Part shown: positions 13,085 to 13,844 of the stretch, in pieces | Numbering within the stretch: the stretch's first letter is position 1 | Layout: every line of letters starts with the position of its first letter | Assembly (NCBI GenBank): GCA_964392775.1 | Contig: CAYMRD010000035.1 | Coordinates: forward strand, 1 to 13,844 | Reading direction: 5' to 3' | Length of the DNA stretch: 13,844 nt | Source of the DNA: UKL13-3 sp964392775 | Lineage (GTDB): Bacteria > Bacteroidota > Bacteroidia > UKL13-3 | The notes under the pieces: model-generated | What the model was told of the DNA's origin: nothing | Seen by the model: only the letters and a program-made list of their open reading frames with translations | Databases searched by the model: none | Position numbers and translations under genes: made by a program

Positions 13085-13651
13085 ATGAAAAAACTTTTTG
13101 TAACCATTGGTACTTTATTGGCGATGCAATTGCAGGCCCAGGTTTACCGCAACTGCACCGTGCTGCTAAACGCAATACATAAGGACTCTTCTCTTATATC
13201 GGCTCAATCAAAGGAGGCTTGGATGGAGCTGGATCTCAAATCAAATGAGGTTACTTTGATTGTAACGCTTGGAACTTTTAAAAGCACAGATTCAATCCAA
13301 AAGCATGAATTTGACGCACCCAATGAAAAGTTTTATTTCCGGGGCCGGTTTGATGGCAACGCTTATAATCTCTTAAACGAAATTGTTAATGATGATATTC
13401 AAAACTTATCAGGAACCGTTCGCATGAATGGAGAAGAAATGAATGTTGTTTCTAAGTACTCTATTTTCAAAGGATCCAATAGTACCGCAGATACTGATGT
13501 ACAGCGAAATCTTTTATTTAGCCTTATCATTCCGCTTAAACTGAGTGATTACAACCTCACTTCAGACTTTCCGGAACTAACCGATAACATGACACTGCAT
13601 TTGGTAAGACAGCCCGTTAATATTGTGAGTGAGCCAACAAAAATCAAATAA
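13085..13651 (+). CDS. Secreted protein of unknown function (faintly YceI-like)
   Basis: 188 residues. Residues 1-19 form a signal peptide (MKKLFVTIGTLLAMQLQAQ), with likely signal peptidase I cleavage after LQAQ, so the product should be periplasmic or secreted. There is no lipobox. The mature part has alternating hydrophobic strands, including KFYFRGRFDG, IQNLSGTVRMNGEEMNVV and NLLFSLIIPLKLSDYNL. This order (strand, G-x-V-x-x-x-G, then an F-x-I-x-L-x-D-Y strand) recalls the lipocalin-like YceI family, but the match is by eye and weak. The ATG is 9 bases past the preceding stop, so it is probably co-transcribed; a strong terminator follows. No functional link to sulfur amino acids is evident. 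Confidence 0.8.
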   Translation: MKKLFVTIGTLLAMQLQAQVYRNCTVLLNAIHKDSSLISAQSKEAWMELDLKSNEVTLIVTLGTFKSTDSIQKHEFDAPNEKFYFRGRFDGNAYNLLNEIVNDDIQNLSGTVRMNGEEMNVVSKYSIFKGSNSTADTDVQRNLLFSLIIPLKLSDYNLTSDFPELTDNMTLHLVRQPVNIVSEPTKIK

Positions 13652-13662
13652 ATGAAACGCAT

Positions 13663-13697
13663 AAAAAAGGGATGGCTTTAAAAACCATCCCTTTTTT
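13663..13697. terminator. Strong bidirectional terminator
   Basis: A perfect 13-base-pair stem (AAAAAAGGGATGG at 13663-13675 with 13685-13697) around a 9-base loop, with A-runs and T-runs forming the stem base, so it can end transcription both ways. It lies 11 bases past the secreted protein stop and can also serve the minus-strand gene at the right edge. Confidence 0.9.
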
Positions 13698-13720
13698 GTT
13701 GAATGAATATTTCGTTTTAA

Positions 13721-13792
13721 TGACTCGTCAACTTGCCCTGAAGGGGACCAATCGCACTCTTTCTAAAAAAACTGTGCGCGGAACTCCTTTTA
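13721..13792 (+). repeat. Diverged partial copy of the 154-base element
   Basis: It shares TGACT at the left end, GTCAACTTGCCCT (13 of 13, at 13727-13739 versus 11116-11128) and a 50-base core (13743-13792 versus 11149-11198) that is identical at 43 of 50 positions without gaps. It lacks the GGGATATT part of the inverted end, about 20 bases of the GC-rich stretch, and the whole right end. Its last bases overlap the stop codon of the neighbouring minus-strand gene. Confidence 0.8.
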
Positions 13793-13844
13793 ATCCTTCA
13801 CAAACTTCTCTTTAATCCGCTCCCCGCTGGTGTTCTCAATCTCT
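13790..13844 (-). CDS. C-terminal end of a minus-strand gene cut by the window edge
   Basis: The last 17 codons of a frame running in from the right edge: EIENTSGERIKEKFVKD, then TAA (13792-13790). The composition (charged, lysine-rich, no rare codon pattern) looks like a genuine protein end, and the convergent arrangement with the terminator at 13663-13697 fits a gene end here. It is too short to identify. The alternative is a chance open frame. Confidence 0.45.
   Translation of the reverse strand, partial: EIENTSGERIKEKFVKD

Noticed and set aside
1..13844. CRISPR array, tRNA or rRNA gene, toxin-antitoxin pair, phage or defence module
   Set aside because: No regularly spaced repeats, tRNA-like cloverleaf, rRNA segment or recognisable defence or phage protein was found on either strand by eye.

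Overview
The window looks like chromosomal DNA of a member of the Bacteroidota. Several genes are preceded by the phylum's -7 promoter element TAnnTTTG, three of them with a TTG or TTTG element exactly 19 bases further upstream. The primary sigma factor is the short form (287 residues from the chosen start) typical of the phylum. Ribosome binding sites are weak throughout. I cannot place the organism below phylum with confidence. Most of the window is housekeeping metabolism, with one nested mobile-element locus at about 11.07-11.84 kb.

Layout. 53-472 (-): nucleoside diphosphate kinase. 573-2880 (+): purK, purE and a pnuC-like transporter, tightly packed and probably one operon (purine synthesis and NAD-precursor uptake). 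2867-5642 (-): an operon of two unlike rhomboid proteases and a membrane-anchored endonuclease/exonuclease/phosphatase-fold protein; its last gene converges on pnuC with a 14-base overlap. 5746-6609 (-): rpoD, with a clear promoter and terminator. 6871-7215 (+): a YjdM/PhnA zinc-ribbon protein. 7506-8561 (-): isopentenyl-diphosphate isomerase and a GNAT acetyltransferase, followed by the divergent class I fructose-bisphosphate aldolase (8616-9668, +). accD (9754-10623, +) follows after a long imperfect hairpin. A 66-residue membrane protein with its own promoter lies at 10755-10955.

11074-11843 is an insertion sequence of ISAs1 type with perfect 19-base terminal inverted repeats. Its transposase has lost its catalytic centre by an in-frame deletion. 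Inside it sits a second, 154-base element with its own inverted ends and an exact 10-base target duplication, inserted at the transposase stop codon. A diverged partial copy of that small element lies at 13721-13792.

11918-13651 (+) holds a PLP-dependent trans-sulfuration enzyme (cystathionine gamma-synthase/lyase family) and a small secreted protein, closed by a strong terminator. The last 55 bases hold the C-terminal end of a further minus-strand gene.

I found no defence system, CRISPR array, biosynthetic cluster or tRNA/rRNA gene. The most unusual structure is the nested insertion and its second copy; the rest is ordinary core genome with a few regulatory details worth checking.
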